Both the position numbers and the translations under genes were made by a program. 64,000 nucleotides of DNA from Fibrobacterota bacterium. Lineage in GTDB: Bacteria > Fibrobacterota > Chitinivibrionia > Chitinivibrionales > Chitinispirillaceae. The DNA lies in assembly GCA_023459055.1 (NCBI GenBank), contig JAEWVR010000009.1, positions 124,001-188,000 of the forward strand. The letters run 5' to 3'. Positions 1 through 8,013 of the stretch are shown one piece after another (positions within the stretch are counted from its first letter, which is position 1; each line of letters begins with the position of its first letter). The notes beneath the pieces are model-generated. The model did no database searches, was not told the DNA's origin, and was given only the letters and a program-made list of their open reading frames with translations.

Positions 1-469
1 CAAACAAATCAAGGTTCGGACACTTTGCGAAAGCAATCATCAACAATCGTCTCCACAGTTTGAATTCACGCACAAATCTCCGCACATTGCCAATGTCTAA
101 AAACATCATCCCTACTCCGCACACCACCACATGTTTTCAAACTGTTCTTAGTCTTAACCCCTTAGCGATTTCAACTGTTTGAGCGCTGTTGTTTCAAGTG
201 ATGTTACTGATGACACGTATTTTGTAATTCGCAGAACGAATGCTGGTGTAAGGTAATCGAGTTTTGAAAGCGCGTTTCGGCAATAGGAATAGTATAAAAG
301 TGAAAGGCCCTTCTTTGTCCAGTCTTTCTTGGGCCAGCAAGAAAAACTGGTCTGGGGATTACAAGGGGGAGAAACGTCCCTTGTTTTCGCGAAAGCCGCC
401 ATGATCGTCTCTACTACCGCTCGGCGACCTTGATATAACAGTGTCTTTCAATCAGGAGTATATAAAAAA
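1..469. other. Gene-free stretch upstream of the YCII gene
   Basis: I see no supported gene here. A minus-strand open frame covering about 154-402 has no recognisable domain, no clear ribosome site and an odd composition, so I treat it as non-coding. The right part holds copy 1 of a repeat also found at 1620-1719. Confidence 0.5.
361..431. repeat. Diverged repeat, copy 1, with a small hairpin
   Basis: The 14 bases CCCTTGTTTTCGCG at 378-391 recur exactly at 1650-1663, followed in both copies by a similar purine/C-rich stretch and then TCTACT and CGACCTT (425-431 here, 1713-1719 in copy 2). ACAAGGG at 361-367 pairs with CCCTTGT at 378-384 as a 7-bp hairpin. The two copies bracket the YCII and GNAT genes. 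This could be a cassette-boundary element, a REP-like repeat or the remnant of a mobile element; I do not recognise the family. Confidence 0.5.
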
Positions 470-772
470 ATGCAAGAAATGAAACAATTTATCTACATGT
501 TCAAGCCCAGACGCGAGAACTTTCTGCAGACAATGACACCAGATGAGATGGCAGCATTTGGTGGTCATTTAGAGTACACGAAAAAGCTTTTCGATGATGG
601 ATTGGTAATCCTGATGGGGACATGTACTGACGGTGGGTTTGGAGTAGTAATTTTTAAAGCAGTTTCCGCCGAAGAAGCTCAATCGATATTTGACAATGAT
701 CCTGCAGTCAAAGCAAGAATTGTCCATGCGGAGCTACATCCATATAAGATTGTTGCGTTTAAAAATCCTTGA
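470..772 (+). CDS. YCII-related small protein
   Basis: A 100-residue protein that fits the YCII/DGPF family of dimeric alpha/beta ferredoxin-fold proteins. It begins with a beta strand rich in Phe/Tyr/Met (QFIYMFKP), has the LEYTKKLFDDGLVILMG helix and strand typical of the family, then an alpha-helical AEEAQSIFDNDP segment and a final strand ending in Pro. Family members are small enzymes or binding proteins of mostly unknown substrate. ATG at 470 is preceded by AGGAG at 454-458, a long 11-base spacing; an ATG at 479 is an alternative. It stands alone next to repeat copy 1. Function cannot be assigned beyond the fold. Confidence 0.75.
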   Translation: MQEMKQFIYMFKPRRENFLQTMTPDEMAAFGGHLEYTKKLFDDGLVILMGTCTDGGFGVVIFKAVSAEEAQSIFDNDPAVKARIVHAELHPYKIVAFKNP

Positions 773-1074
773 CCTGTCCCCAACTTCTATTCAGCGTAAC
801 TCTGCAATGGGTTACACTAAATATCCCGAATAAGCGATAACACCAGATCCGTACAGAACTGGTAATCAAAGGGTGGACCGCCCTTTTCTTCAGTTGACAT
901 TATAATTTTTACGGGCAGCAGGTGCATGCAGTTACAGTATCATCCAAAACTTGCAGTGTAAAGTATTTTTTCGAAAAGATAGTGCCAGACAGTTGCCCCG
1001 CCCGAAATCAACACCTATATTACACAAAAGTAATATAGATCAAATCGTCTATCAGCCTCAGGGGGATACCTTAC
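773..1074. other. Intergenic region, no gene seen
   Basis: About 300 bases between the YCII and GNAT genes. GGGTGGACCGCCC around 876-888 can form a short hairpin and may end YCII transcription. A GGGGG-rich ribosome site lies just before the GNAT start. Nothing else was recognised. Confidence 0.4.
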
Positions 1075-1572
1075 ATGTCTGAATCTTTGCAACTCACATA
1101 CAGACCATTCAAACCGGAGGATGTGGCCCCTCTGACCAGGATCATGAAAGCCGCCTTCGACGAGGACTCCCGCCGCCATACTGACCAGGCGGAAGGCGGG
1201 CCTCCCGGCTACGACAACGGCGCATTCCTCCGTAAATGGGCTCTGAACCGTGCGGCCAGCTCGTTCGTTGTGGAAATTGGTGGCAAGGCAATTGGAGCCT
1301 TCATAGTGTGGATCAGACCAAACAGGGAAAACATTCTCGGCAACATCTTCGTTGATCCTGCCTTACAGGACCGGGGACTGGGAGTTGCCATCTGGCGGTG
1401 GATCGAAGCAAGGTATCCTGACACCAGGGTCTGGAAGACAGAGACTCCGACCTTCTCAAAGCGTAACCTGCATTTTTATCGAGACAAATGCGGGTTTGAG
1501 GTGACTGGACAGGACAACAGCAACGACCCGCCCGGTGGAAGCACCCATTTCACCAAACGAATGCCAGGTTGA
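1075..1572 (+). CDS. GNAT-family N-acetyltransferase
   Basis: A 165-residue acetyltransferase of the GNAT fold. The N-terminal strand and helix (RPFKPEDVAPLTRIMKAAFD) lead to a GGPPGYD motif common in a GNAT subgroup. The acetyl-CoA binding segment is around residues 93-105 (NIFVDPALQDRGLGVAIW), with the Q/R-x-x-G-x-G/A core as DRGLGV. The C-terminal FYRDKCGFEVTG is the usual final strand-helix-strand. The substrate is unknown. Base composition differs sharply from the surroundings: 39 of 60 bases at 1141-1200 are G or C in an otherwise AT-rich window, which suggests recent transfer. Repeat copy 2 begins 48 bases after the stop. Confidence 0.88.
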   Translation: MSESLQLTYRPFKPEDVAPLTRIMKAAFDEDSRRHTDQAEGGPPGYDNGAFLRKWALNRAASSFVVEIGGKAIGAFIVWIRPNRENILGNIFVDPALQDRGLGVAIWRWIEARYPDTRVWKTETPTFSKRNLHFYRDKCGFEVTGQDNSNDPPGGSTHFTKRMPG

Positions 1573-1619
1573 ACCGTCCCATCCGAATCAGCAGGAATCA
1601 CTGGCAAAATTAGGTTTTT

Positions 1620-1719
1620 AAGGGTTGAGGTTTGCAAGAGTCGACACAACCCTTGTTTTCGCGCAAACCGGCAAAGTATGTTATTAAAGTGTGTATCGCA
1701 GCTTCTACTCGACGACCTT
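1620..1719. repeat. Diverged repeat, copy 2, with interleaved inverted repeats
   Basis: Shares CCCTTGTTTTCGCG (1650-1663) and the following TCTACT/CGACCTT elements with copy 1. AAGGGTTG (1620-1627) pairs with CAACCCTT (1647-1654), and GGTTTGC (1629-1635) pairs with GCAAACC (1663-1669). The order is A-B-A'-B', so the two stems would form a pseudoknot-like arrangement or alternate. It lies between the GNAT gene and the toxin-antitoxin pair. Confidence 0.5.
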
Positions 1720-1737
1720 AACACTATTTGATTGCAT

Positions 1738-1977
1738 TCATTCAATACAATCAAACTCCTCCGGCGCCCTGTCTGATACTTTTTTTAATACATTGTCAAA
1801 TTTGTTCTTCTTTCCTTTTTTTGCCCGTTCTTCCAGATAATCTGCCGCATTCATCACAGATATTTTTTCTGTTAATGCAACTGCGATAAATTGATTTATC
1901 GAAACGCCATCAATTTTTGCCAACTCTTTTACTCTGGAATGAATTGAATTTGGGAGACGAAGTGAAATGTTGCTCAT
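1738..1977 (-). CDS. Ribbon-helix-helix antitoxin (HicB/Arc-like)
   Basis: A 79-residue protein starting with an Arc-type ribbon-helix-helix: the strand ISLRLPNSIHSRVKELA is followed by a helix DGVSINQFIAVALTEKI, the DNA-contacting and dimer-forming unit of RHH antitoxins. The tail (about residues 50-79) is charged and probably wraps the toxin. Its ATG at 1977 lies one base after the TAA of the upstream PIN gene, so the two are almost certainly co-translated. It should neutralise the PIN nuclease and repress their shared promoter; this role is inferred from family and position. Confidence 0.8.
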   Translation of the reverse strand: MSNISLRLPNSIHSRVKELAKIDGVSINQFIAVALTEKISVMNAADYLEERAKKGKKNKFDNVLKKVSDRAPEEFDCIE

Positions 1978-1978
1978 A

Positions 1979-2410
1979 TTATACCCTCTTCTTGAGTATG
2001 TTCAAAAACGCTTTAGGAGTTTTGGGTTGCAATTTGGTTTCTTTCTTTATCTTAAAATCCTTGATGTTATGTGTAACGATGTAATCAACATTTGCGTGAA
2101 CTCCAAGTTCAAGAATCATTTCATCATCAGGATCATTTAGGCAGGGACGCCAAAAAATATCTATTTGGTTATGCTTAACTCCTACAGCGCACAAATAATC
2201 AATGACATCATCTATATCTTGAACTGTTAGTTCTAATAATTTCCTTTTTTCCTTTAATTTTTCTTCATATTCTAAAATTAAAGGGACTGATACATGAATT
2301 GTAAAATTGCTCTCTCCAATTAACGACAATAACTTATGTGATGCATCGTTTGAAGAATACAGCGCTGAAAATAACACATTCGTATCAATTACAACATCAA
2401 ATGTTCTCAT
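1979..2410 (-). CDS. PIN-domain toxin (putative TA system nuclease)
   Basis: A 143-residue PIN-family nuclease of the COG1569 type, expected to cut RNA using Mg2+. Acidic residues that would form the metal site are visible: Asp in VVIDTNVLFSAL at the N-terminus, a Glu in the central helix, Asp residues in the NDPDDEMILELG segment, and Asp in THNIKDF. I place the start at ATG 2410 because the protein then opens directly with MRTFDVVIDTN; a longer reading to 2446 adds 12 residues with no family match and would cross the higB remnant on the other strand. The toxin precedes the antitoxin, the reverse of the commoner order. Confidence 0.85.
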   Translation of the reverse strand: MRTFDVVIDTNVLFSALYSSNDASHKLLSLIGESNFTIHVSVPLILEYEEKLKEKRKLLELTVQDIDDVIDYLCAVGVKHNQIDIFWRPCLNDPDDEMILELGVHANVDYIVTHNIKDFKIKKETKLQPKTPKAFLNILKKRV

Positions 2411-2423
2411 AGTGATATTATAT

Positions 2424-2639
2424 ATGATACCAAAAAATCGAATCAATAGTTTATGGAAAAATTATAACGATTTTAGAAATGAATTCCCAAAAGCCAGTAT
2501 CGTTGGAAATGACCGCGTTGTGTTTGATGTACCTGGGGGTGTATTCCGTTAAATAGTCAAATGTGAATTTAAAATGAACGCTGTATTCATCAGGTTTTTC
2601 AGAACAGATAAGGAATATGATAAAATCGATAACTGTTAA
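2424..2639 (+). pseudogene. Decayed higB-type mRNA interferase gene
   Basis: Read on the plus strand, 2424-2549 encodes a HigB-like segment containing the family hallmark FPKASIVGNDRVVFDV, and ends at TAA 2550-2552. Reading straight through in the same frame gives IVKCEFKMNAVFIRFF and then TDKEYDKID before a TAA at 2637-2639, exactly the C-terminal half of HigB. Leu is the expected residue at the stop, so one T-to-A change (TTA to TAA) explains it. The N-terminus also runs too quickly from RINSLW to KNYNDF, consistent with loss of roughly 15-20 residues. No HigA-like antitoxin follows. The identification rests on remembered HigB consensus. Confidence 0.75.
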
Positions 2640-2764
2640 CGATTTCTTCCATAGAAAAGCATACGATTTTAAAAAAACACAATATTCCTTAAAAAAAGTG
2701 TTATTTTCAGAACAATCAATGTATGTATTACGGGGGTAATCTACAGAGTCAAAAGGAGATGACA

Positions 2765-5329
2765 ATGCTTAAATTTCGATTCGGAGCATCAGTCAGTCTA
2801 ATTATGCCATTACTGGGTATTGTGCTATCCGGCATGGTTGCATCAGCAGAAACCTTTACCTGGAAAAACGTTGCTATTGGCGGTGGTGGAGGATTTGTTC
2901 CAAATATCATCTACAGTACCGCAAAATCAGATGTTGTGTATGCACGAACCGATATGGGTGGAATTTATCGCCGTGATACCGAAGCAAAAAAGTGGATTCC
3001 GCTGACCGATTGGGTCGCACCAGAAAAATGGAACCTGCTCGGCGGAGAATCGGTTGCAGCAGATCCGGTTGAACCCAATATTCTCTATATCGCAGCAGGA
3101 ACCTATACCAATGACTGGACCGACATGAATGGTTATATACTCCGGTCTAAAGATTACGGTAACACCTTCGAAAGTTTTGAACTTCCCTTTAAACTTGGTG
3201 GAAATATGCCCGGTCGCGGCATGGGTGAACGTCTTTCGATCGATCCGAATAGTAATAATATTCTTTATTTAGGGGCACGTTCCGGCAAAGGACTATGGAA
3301 ATCCACCAACTCAGGAGAATCCTGGGCCAAAGTTGCATCATTTCCGGTAACCGGCGATTATGTACAGGATCCCACTCTTCCTTACACTGCCGATCCGGTT
3401 GGTGTTGTGTGGATCACTTTTGATACCCGTTCATCAACAAAAGGCACACCATCATCAAGGATCTTTGTCGGCGTTGCTCAGAAAAAAGGACCTACCGTGT
3501 ATGTAAGTGACGACGCTGGCTCAACCTGGGCAGCTCTTGAAGGCCAACCGCTTGGTGGCGCTACCGATTCACTTCACATAATGCCGCATCATGGTGTTAT
3601 TCGTGACAGTGTGCTATTCATCCCATATAGTAATCGTTGCGGTCCTTATGATGGCAACTATGGTGAAATCTGGAAATACAATATCAATTCAAAGACATGG
3701 ACAGATATTACACCGCACACACATGAAAAAGATGAGGCCTGGGGTACAAGTGAACTTAAAAAAGAGGATTGTTATTTCGGCTATGGCGGTTTCGATGTTG
3801 ACTATAAAAATCCAAACATCATCGTTGCAGCCACACTAAACAGCTGGTGGCCGGATGCAGCGCTGTTTAAATCAGTTGATGGTGGTGCGTCGTGGACAAA
3901 AAGTTTCTACTGGACAAGCTACCCTTCTGCAAAATTCAAGTACGAAATCCAGCCGGGTTTCCCCTGGTTGAACTGGGGTGTGACAACATCAACCTGGCCG
4001 GATGTTGTCTACCCGAAGCTTGGATGGATGATAAGCGGTTGTGTGATCAATCCGTTTAATTCAAATGAGCTTATGTATGGAACCGGGGCCACAATTTACG
4101 GAACTGAAAACTTTGGTGACTGGGGTGATTCGACTAAAAAAGTTATTTTCAAATCGGTTGCACAGGGTATTGAGGAGTGTGCGGTACTTTCGCTCGCAGT
4201 TCCTCCGATCACTTCAGGAACCGGGTCAAACGTAAAGCTGGTAAGCGGTGTTGGTGATATTGGCGGTTTTGCCCATACAGAGCTTCAAACCCCGACACAG
4301 ATGTTCCTTACTCCACGATTTACATCAACAACAAGCATTGACTACGCGGAACTTGATCCAAAGCAGATGATCCGTGTCGGTACTGCATCAACAGACCGCT
4401 ATGAAACGCCCTGCCACATTGGTAGTTCCACGGACGGCGGACTTTCCTGGACAAAGGTATATGTCAATTACGATACTACGTACATAAGTGGACAAGTTGC
4501 GATGTCTGCAAAAGGCACGACAATTCTCTGGGCTCCTAATGGTAAAGTACCGGTATATGGATCACTTTACGGATTAAAAGAATCCAAATTACCTGTGGAT
4601 GCATGGGTTGCTTCCGACCGTGTCAACGATAGTCTGTTCTATGCGTTCAAGGATAGTATTTTCTATTCAGGAATGGGTGAAAACTTTACAAAGTCAGAAA
4701 AACTACCGGTCAATTCAAGTAAAATTAAAGCGGTTCCCGGGTTTTCTGGACATGTATGGCTTCCGGCGACAACAAAAGGTCTATGGTACACTGAAGACGC
4801 TGGAAAAACATTTAAGCAGATTGACACAACTATAGTACAGTCCGCTGATGTAATTGGATATGGAAAAGCTGCACCGGGCGCATCATATCCGGCTATTTAT
4901 ATAACAGGTAAAGTATCCGGAAAAACCGGTATATTCATGTCCAAAGATAAAGGCGAATCATGGATAAGAATCAACGATGATGCTCATCAATATGGATCAA
5001 TCAACTACTCAATTACCGGTGATATGAGGCAGTACGGAATTGTATTTGTCGCTACTAATGGCCGAGGCATTGTTTATGGTGTATCTGATGGTAGCAGTGC
5101 CATCCAATCAAAAATTTCTTCACTTCCTAAAATACCGTTTATTAAAAATGCCGGTAGTGTTGTAACTGCACAGGGAGCATCACCCTTAAGACTTTTTGAT
5201 CTTAATGGAAAAGTAATGCGAAGTAGTATTTCTGATGGCAAAAGGGCTCAAATAGATCTTAAAGGCTTATCTAAAGGGATCTATATTGCGCGGTCAGGTG
5301 CTAACGCGTTAACAGTTATTGTCCGGTAA
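2765..5329 (+). CDS. Secreted GH74 xyloglucanase with T9SS-type tail
   Basis: An 854-residue glycoside hydrolase family 74 enzyme, predicted to cut xyloglucan outside the cell. A signal peptide covers about residues 1-28 (LIMPLLGIVLSGMVASA). The mature N-terminus has the GH74 signature WKNVAIGGGGGFVP, then YARTDMGG with the likely catalytic Asp63. The second catalytic Asp is D498 in GVGDIGGF. Repeated S-x-D-x-G-x-S/T-W motifs mark the two seven-bladed propellers. The last 70 or so residues (LRLFDLNGKV, LSKGIYIAR) match a type A T9SS sorting domain. ATG 2765 is chosen over 2759 because AAGGAG at 2752-2757 then sits 7 bases upstream. Confidence 0.93.
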   Translation: MLKFRFGASVSLIMPLLGIVLSGMVASAETFTWKNVAIGGGGGFVPNIIYSTAKSDVVYARTDMGGIYRRDTEAKKWIPLTDWVAPEKWNLLGGESVAADPVEPNILYIAAGTYTNDWTDMNGYILRSKDYGNTFESFELPFKLGGNMPGRGMGERLSIDPNSNNILYLGARSGKGLWKSTNSGESWAKVASFPVTGDYVQDPTLPYTADPVGVVWITFDTRSSTKGTPSSRIFVGVAQKKGPTVYVSDDAGSTWAALEGQPLGGATDSLHIMPHHGVIRDSVLFIPYSNRCGPYDGNYGEIWKYNINSKTWTDITPHTHEKDEAWGTSELKKEDCYFGYGGFDVDYKNPNIIVAATLNSWWPDAALFKSVDGGASWTKSFYWTSYPSAKFKYEIQPGFPWLNWGVTTSTWPDVVYPKLGWMISGCVINPFNSNELMYGTGATIYGTENFGDWGDSTKKVIFKSVAQGIEECAVLSLAVPPITSGTGSNVKLVSGVGDIGGFAHTELQTPTQMFLTPRFTSTTSIDYAELDPKQMIRVGTASTDRYETPCHIGSSTDGGLSWTKVYVNYDTTYISGQVAMSAKGTTILWAPNGKVPVYGSLYGLKESKLPVDAWVASDRVNDSLFYAFKDSIFYSGMGENFTKSEKLPVNSSKIKAVPGFSGHVWLPATTKGLWYTEDAGKTFKQIDTTIVQSADVIGYGKAAPGASYPAIYITGKVSGKTGIFMSKDKGESWIRINDDAHQYGSINYSITGDMRQYGIVFVATNGRGIVYGVSDGSSAIQSKISSLPKIPFIKNAGSVVTAQGASPLRLFDLNGKVMRSSISDGKRAQIDLKGLSKGIYIARSGANALTVIVR

Positions 5330-5333
5330 TTTT

Positions 5334-5366
5334 TTGCAGGGGTGTCAGAGAATGATATCCCTGCAA
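5334..5366 (+). terminator. Hairpin after the GH74 gene
   Basis: TTGCAGGG (5334-5341) pairs with CCCTGCAA (5359-5366) across a 17-base loop just after the GH74 stop. There is no T run after it, so termination efficiency is doubtful; it could instead protect the messenger end. Confidence 0.35.
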
Positions 5367-5418
5367 TTCCAAACACCACACCTTGCACAAAACGACTATC
5401 CCGTTGTATAATATATAT

Positions 5419-6171
5419 ATGAAAAACATTTATATATTTGTACTGGCCCTATTCTGTTTATCAGGTGCAAAAACAGATACTTCCATAGTGGTAAAATTCG
5501 GTACCAATTTTATTCCTCAAACAACAGATCAGGGTGAGGTACTTACAGTTACCTCTTTTGCATCTGATTCCTCATCGCTTTATCTTTATGATCTTTCGGA
5601 CAGAACTATTGCTATTTTTAATCCGGAAGGTATTTTCTTAAAAAAGATCCCCCTGCAGACTATCGGGAGAAAAACCTATGTCGGGGATGACTTTATTGTT
5701 CGAAAACAGCAGCTGATTTTTCTTAACACTGTCGATTCAAGGCTTGAATATTTTAACATTGATAACGGTGTGCGGCTTCTGAGTATTGAATGTCCTCGTG
5801 AAATTACGGGAGTGACAAGTGAACGTCGGATGCGGAAAGTTAATAAAATTTTTCTGGATAACGGGCAGATCTATCTTGGTAACAGATACTTCGCTTTTTT
5901 GTTTGATGAACCTGCAGTGCTTGCAAAAAAAACGCCTGAAATTAAACCGTTCGCGTTAAGTAAAGACAGTTCAATAGTAATGCTTTACAACCAGATTCGA
6001 CCAGTATTTTTTAAAAGCAATTATCTAAAGTGTGATATGCATATGCTTGAATATAAAGCACCACGTACACAATTTTACGGAAAACAGACTGCAGTACTAA
6101 AAGACAGGCTGTATTTTTGCACTACTACGGATTCATCAATCGACATTTCATTTGTTAAATTGACGGAGTAG
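5419..6171 (+). CDS. Exported protein of unknown function, propeller-like
   Basis: A 250-residue protein I cannot name. The N-terminus (KNIYIFVLALFCLSG) is a signal peptide. The rest is rich in short beta strands with spaced aromatic and Asp-Gly turns (SLYLYDLSDRTIAIFNPEG, QLIFLNTVDSRLEYF), resembling blades of a six-bladed or NHL-type propeller, though too short for a full one. ATG 5419 is preferred to an in-frame ATG at 5383 because it begins the signal peptide. It lies between a secreted xyloglucanase and a secreted NlpC/P60 protein, its stop codon nearly touching the next gene, so a cell-surface role is likely. Confidence 0.65.
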   Translation: MKNIYIFVLALFCLSGAKTDTSIVVKFGTNFIPQTTDQGEVLTVTSFASDSSSLYLYDLSDRTIAIFNPEGIFLKKIPLQTIGRKTYVGDDFIVRKQQLIFLNTVDSRLEYFNIDNGVRLLSIECPREITGVTSERRMRKVNKIFLDNGQIYLGNRYFAFLFDEPAVLAKKTPEIKPFALSKDSSIVMLYNQIRPVFFKSNYLKCDMHMLEYKAPRTQFYGKQTAVLKDRLYFCTTTDSSIDISFVKLTE

Positions 6172-6173
6172 TG

Positions 6174-7097
6174 ATGCGTGTGTATCGTTTAATATTATTA
6201 ATTTTCCTGATAATATCTGCAGGTTACACTCAATATACTGTTGATAGTGTAATTGCATTATCCGACAGTTGTGTGCAGATCAGATGGACTCCTGATTCAA
6301 TAAATACAGATGGATCATGGTATGAGCAATACGGGGCAACCTGTACCGGAGCTGACACAATTTACAAGCATTGTGATTTTCTTCCGGGAGTTGAGTATAG
6401 CGGCATCCCCTACTCCTATGGTGGTGAGGATGCCTGGTATACGTTCAGAGATCATTTACAGAAAGGTTTTCTTGCCGGATCACACTCTTGTCATTATAAT
6501 GTCTATGGTGATCCATCAAATAAGGTTACCGGTACAGACTGCTCCGGTTTTCTCAGCTTTGTCTGGGGATATCCCCGTGTGACTACATCAACTTTTTATT
6601 CCGGGAGTGCATTTATAACAATACCAATTACTGACGTCAAGCCTGGTGATGCACTCATAAAAGCAACTTCAGGTTGCGGATATCACGCAATACTCATTAT
6701 TGAAGCAAATGATATTGAAGAAGTTGTAATAAGCGAAGCATCATCGACAGTTTTCGGATGCCGTGAACGTGTTGTTGATTTGTCGACAAATGCATGGCAG
6801 TGTTACAAAGCAATACGGTATCCTAAACTTGAAAGCCGCAGCCGACCAGTTACAAACTTGACAAAAAACAACATATTCACCATTCAAAAGATCAATTCGA
6901 TTGGCTATAAGATATTTTTTCAACAACCACACAGCGGCTCAATCGAAATGTTTACGATAAATGGCAGAAAGTTATACTTTAAAGTGCTGAACGATTGCGA
7001 CAACCTTTTAATAAAAACCGGATATACCGGCATTATCGTATTTCGCATTACAAATGAATTATCAAAAATTCCTGTAATCATGGCGACACTTCGATAA
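6174..7097 (+). CDS. Secreted NlpC/P60-like hydrolase with sorting-like tail
   Basis: A 307-residue exported protein with a signal peptide (residues 1-20, ending SAGYTQ). The NlpC/P60 core starts with a GIPYSYGG motif, then the catalytic Cys123 in GTDCSGFLSFVWG and His171 in GCGYHAILI, as in cell-wall peptidases and amidases of the papain-like fold. After the core, about residues 225-307 (IEMFTINGRKLYF, GIIVFRI) resemble a T9SS sorting domain, weaker than in the GH74. ATG 6174 is preferred to GTG 6171 because GGAG at 6165-6168 is then 5 bases away. Substrate could be peptidoglycan or another peptide or ester. Confidence 0.8.
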   Translation: MRVYRLILLIFLIISAGYTQYTVDSVIALSDSCVQIRWTPDSINTDGSWYEQYGATCTGADTIYKHCDFLPGVEYSGIPYSYGGEDAWYTFRDHLQKGFLAGSHSCHYNVYGDPSNKVTGTDCSGFLSFVWGYPRVTTSTFYSGSAFITIPITDVKPGDALIKATSGCGYHAILIIEANDIEEVVISEASSTVFGCRERVVDLSTNAWQCYKAIRYPKLESRSRPVTNLTKNNIFTIQKINSIGYKIFFQQPHSGSIEMFTINGRKLYFKVLNDCDNLLIKTGYTGIIVFRITNELSKIPVIMATLR

Positions 7098-7222
7098 TTC
7101 GATATTATGATCGTCCATTCTACTTGTATCAACTACGGCATTATAATACAATATTTGCAGAACACTTTTTTAAATACAATTCTTTTTTGCATGAATATAG
7201 TTGTCTTACAAGGATACTCACT

Positions 7223-7966
7223 ATGATCAGTGTGATTGTATGTTCCCGTTTAAATCCAGCCGATGAAACACATAAAAAAAACGTAATGAACACAATCGGA
7301 AGTCCATGCGAATATATTGGTATTGACAACCGCGACAACACATATAATTTATGCAGCGCCTACAACACCGGAGTATCCCGGTCAAAGGGTGATATTTTTG
7401 TTTTTGTCCATGAAGATGTATTTTTTGTAAATAAGAACTGGGGTGTTAACCTTATTGACAAGTTTACAGATTCATCAGTTGGTCTTGTTGGTGTTGCAGG
7501 AACCCAGTATCTGTTCAAAAACACACCCGGATGGGTTGCTGCCGGGAGACCATGGATTAAGGGACATGTTATTCACGAGACACATGGAATTGATTCAAGG
7601 GTTTTAACGGTTTTTTCCTGGGATGATCAGGATGCAGATGTTGTTGCTGTTGACGGTTTGTTTTTTGCAATTCGAGCATCATTGTTTTCGACAATACGTT
7701 TTGATGATATCACGTTCAACGGATTTCACCTGTACGATATGGACATTTGCATGCAAATACAGAAGACACACCGCCTTATTGTTACAAAAGACATTCTGGT
7801 CAGACATCTTTCCGGTGGAAGTTTTGATACAAAGTGGCAATCATATGCAATGGCATTTTTAAAGAAGTACAGTAATCGCCTTCCTGTATCATGTATTAAT
7901 ACAGTTCCTGATCTCTCAAAAAGAATTCACTTCGAAAACGTAAATTTACACAACGCAACAATGTAA
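7223..7966 (+). CDS. Glycosyltransferase, family 2-like
   Basis: A 247-residue GT-A type glycosyltransferase (Glyco_tranf_2_5-like). It opens with a Rossmann strand MISVIVCSRLNP, has the AYNTGVSRSKGDIFVFVHEDVFF segment in which HED replaces the usual DxD-type metal and nucleotide-sugar motif, and a later DGLFFAIRASLF element typical of the acceptor-side helix. Start ATG 7223 has AAGGATA just upstream; 33 extra upstream residues are possible but look untranslated. It probably acts on a surface glycan, but the donor and acceptor are unknown. Confidence 0.8.
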   Translation: MISVIVCSRLNPADETHKKNVMNTIGSPCEYIGIDNRDNTYNLCSAYNTGVSRSKGDIFVFVHEDVFFVNKNWGVNLIDKFTDSSVGLVGVAGTQYLFKNTPGWVAAGRPWIKGHVIHETHGIDSRVLTVFSWDDQDADVVAVDGLFFAIRASLFSTIRFDDITFNGFHLYDMDICMQIQKTHRLIVTKDILVRHLSGGSFDTKWQSYAMAFLKKYSNRLPVSCINTVPDLSKRIHFENVNLHNATM

Positions 7967-8013
7967 ATTTGTCAATCACTACTGACTACTGGATTCTGGA
8001 TTCTGACTTCCCC

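Noticed and set aside
154..402. Minus-strand 82-codon frame at the left end
   Set aside because: It overlaps repeat copy 1, has no good ribosome site, and resembles no protein family.
361..1719. Classical integron attC sites around the YCII and GNAT genes
   Set aside because: The repeat does not show the expected RYYYAAC/GTTRRRY core pairs, so only a diverged repeat of unknown kind is claimed.
2451..2765. Minus-strand 104-codon frame opposite the higB remnant
   Set aside because: The plus-strand reading matches HigB, so this frame is a shadow of the decayed toxin gene.
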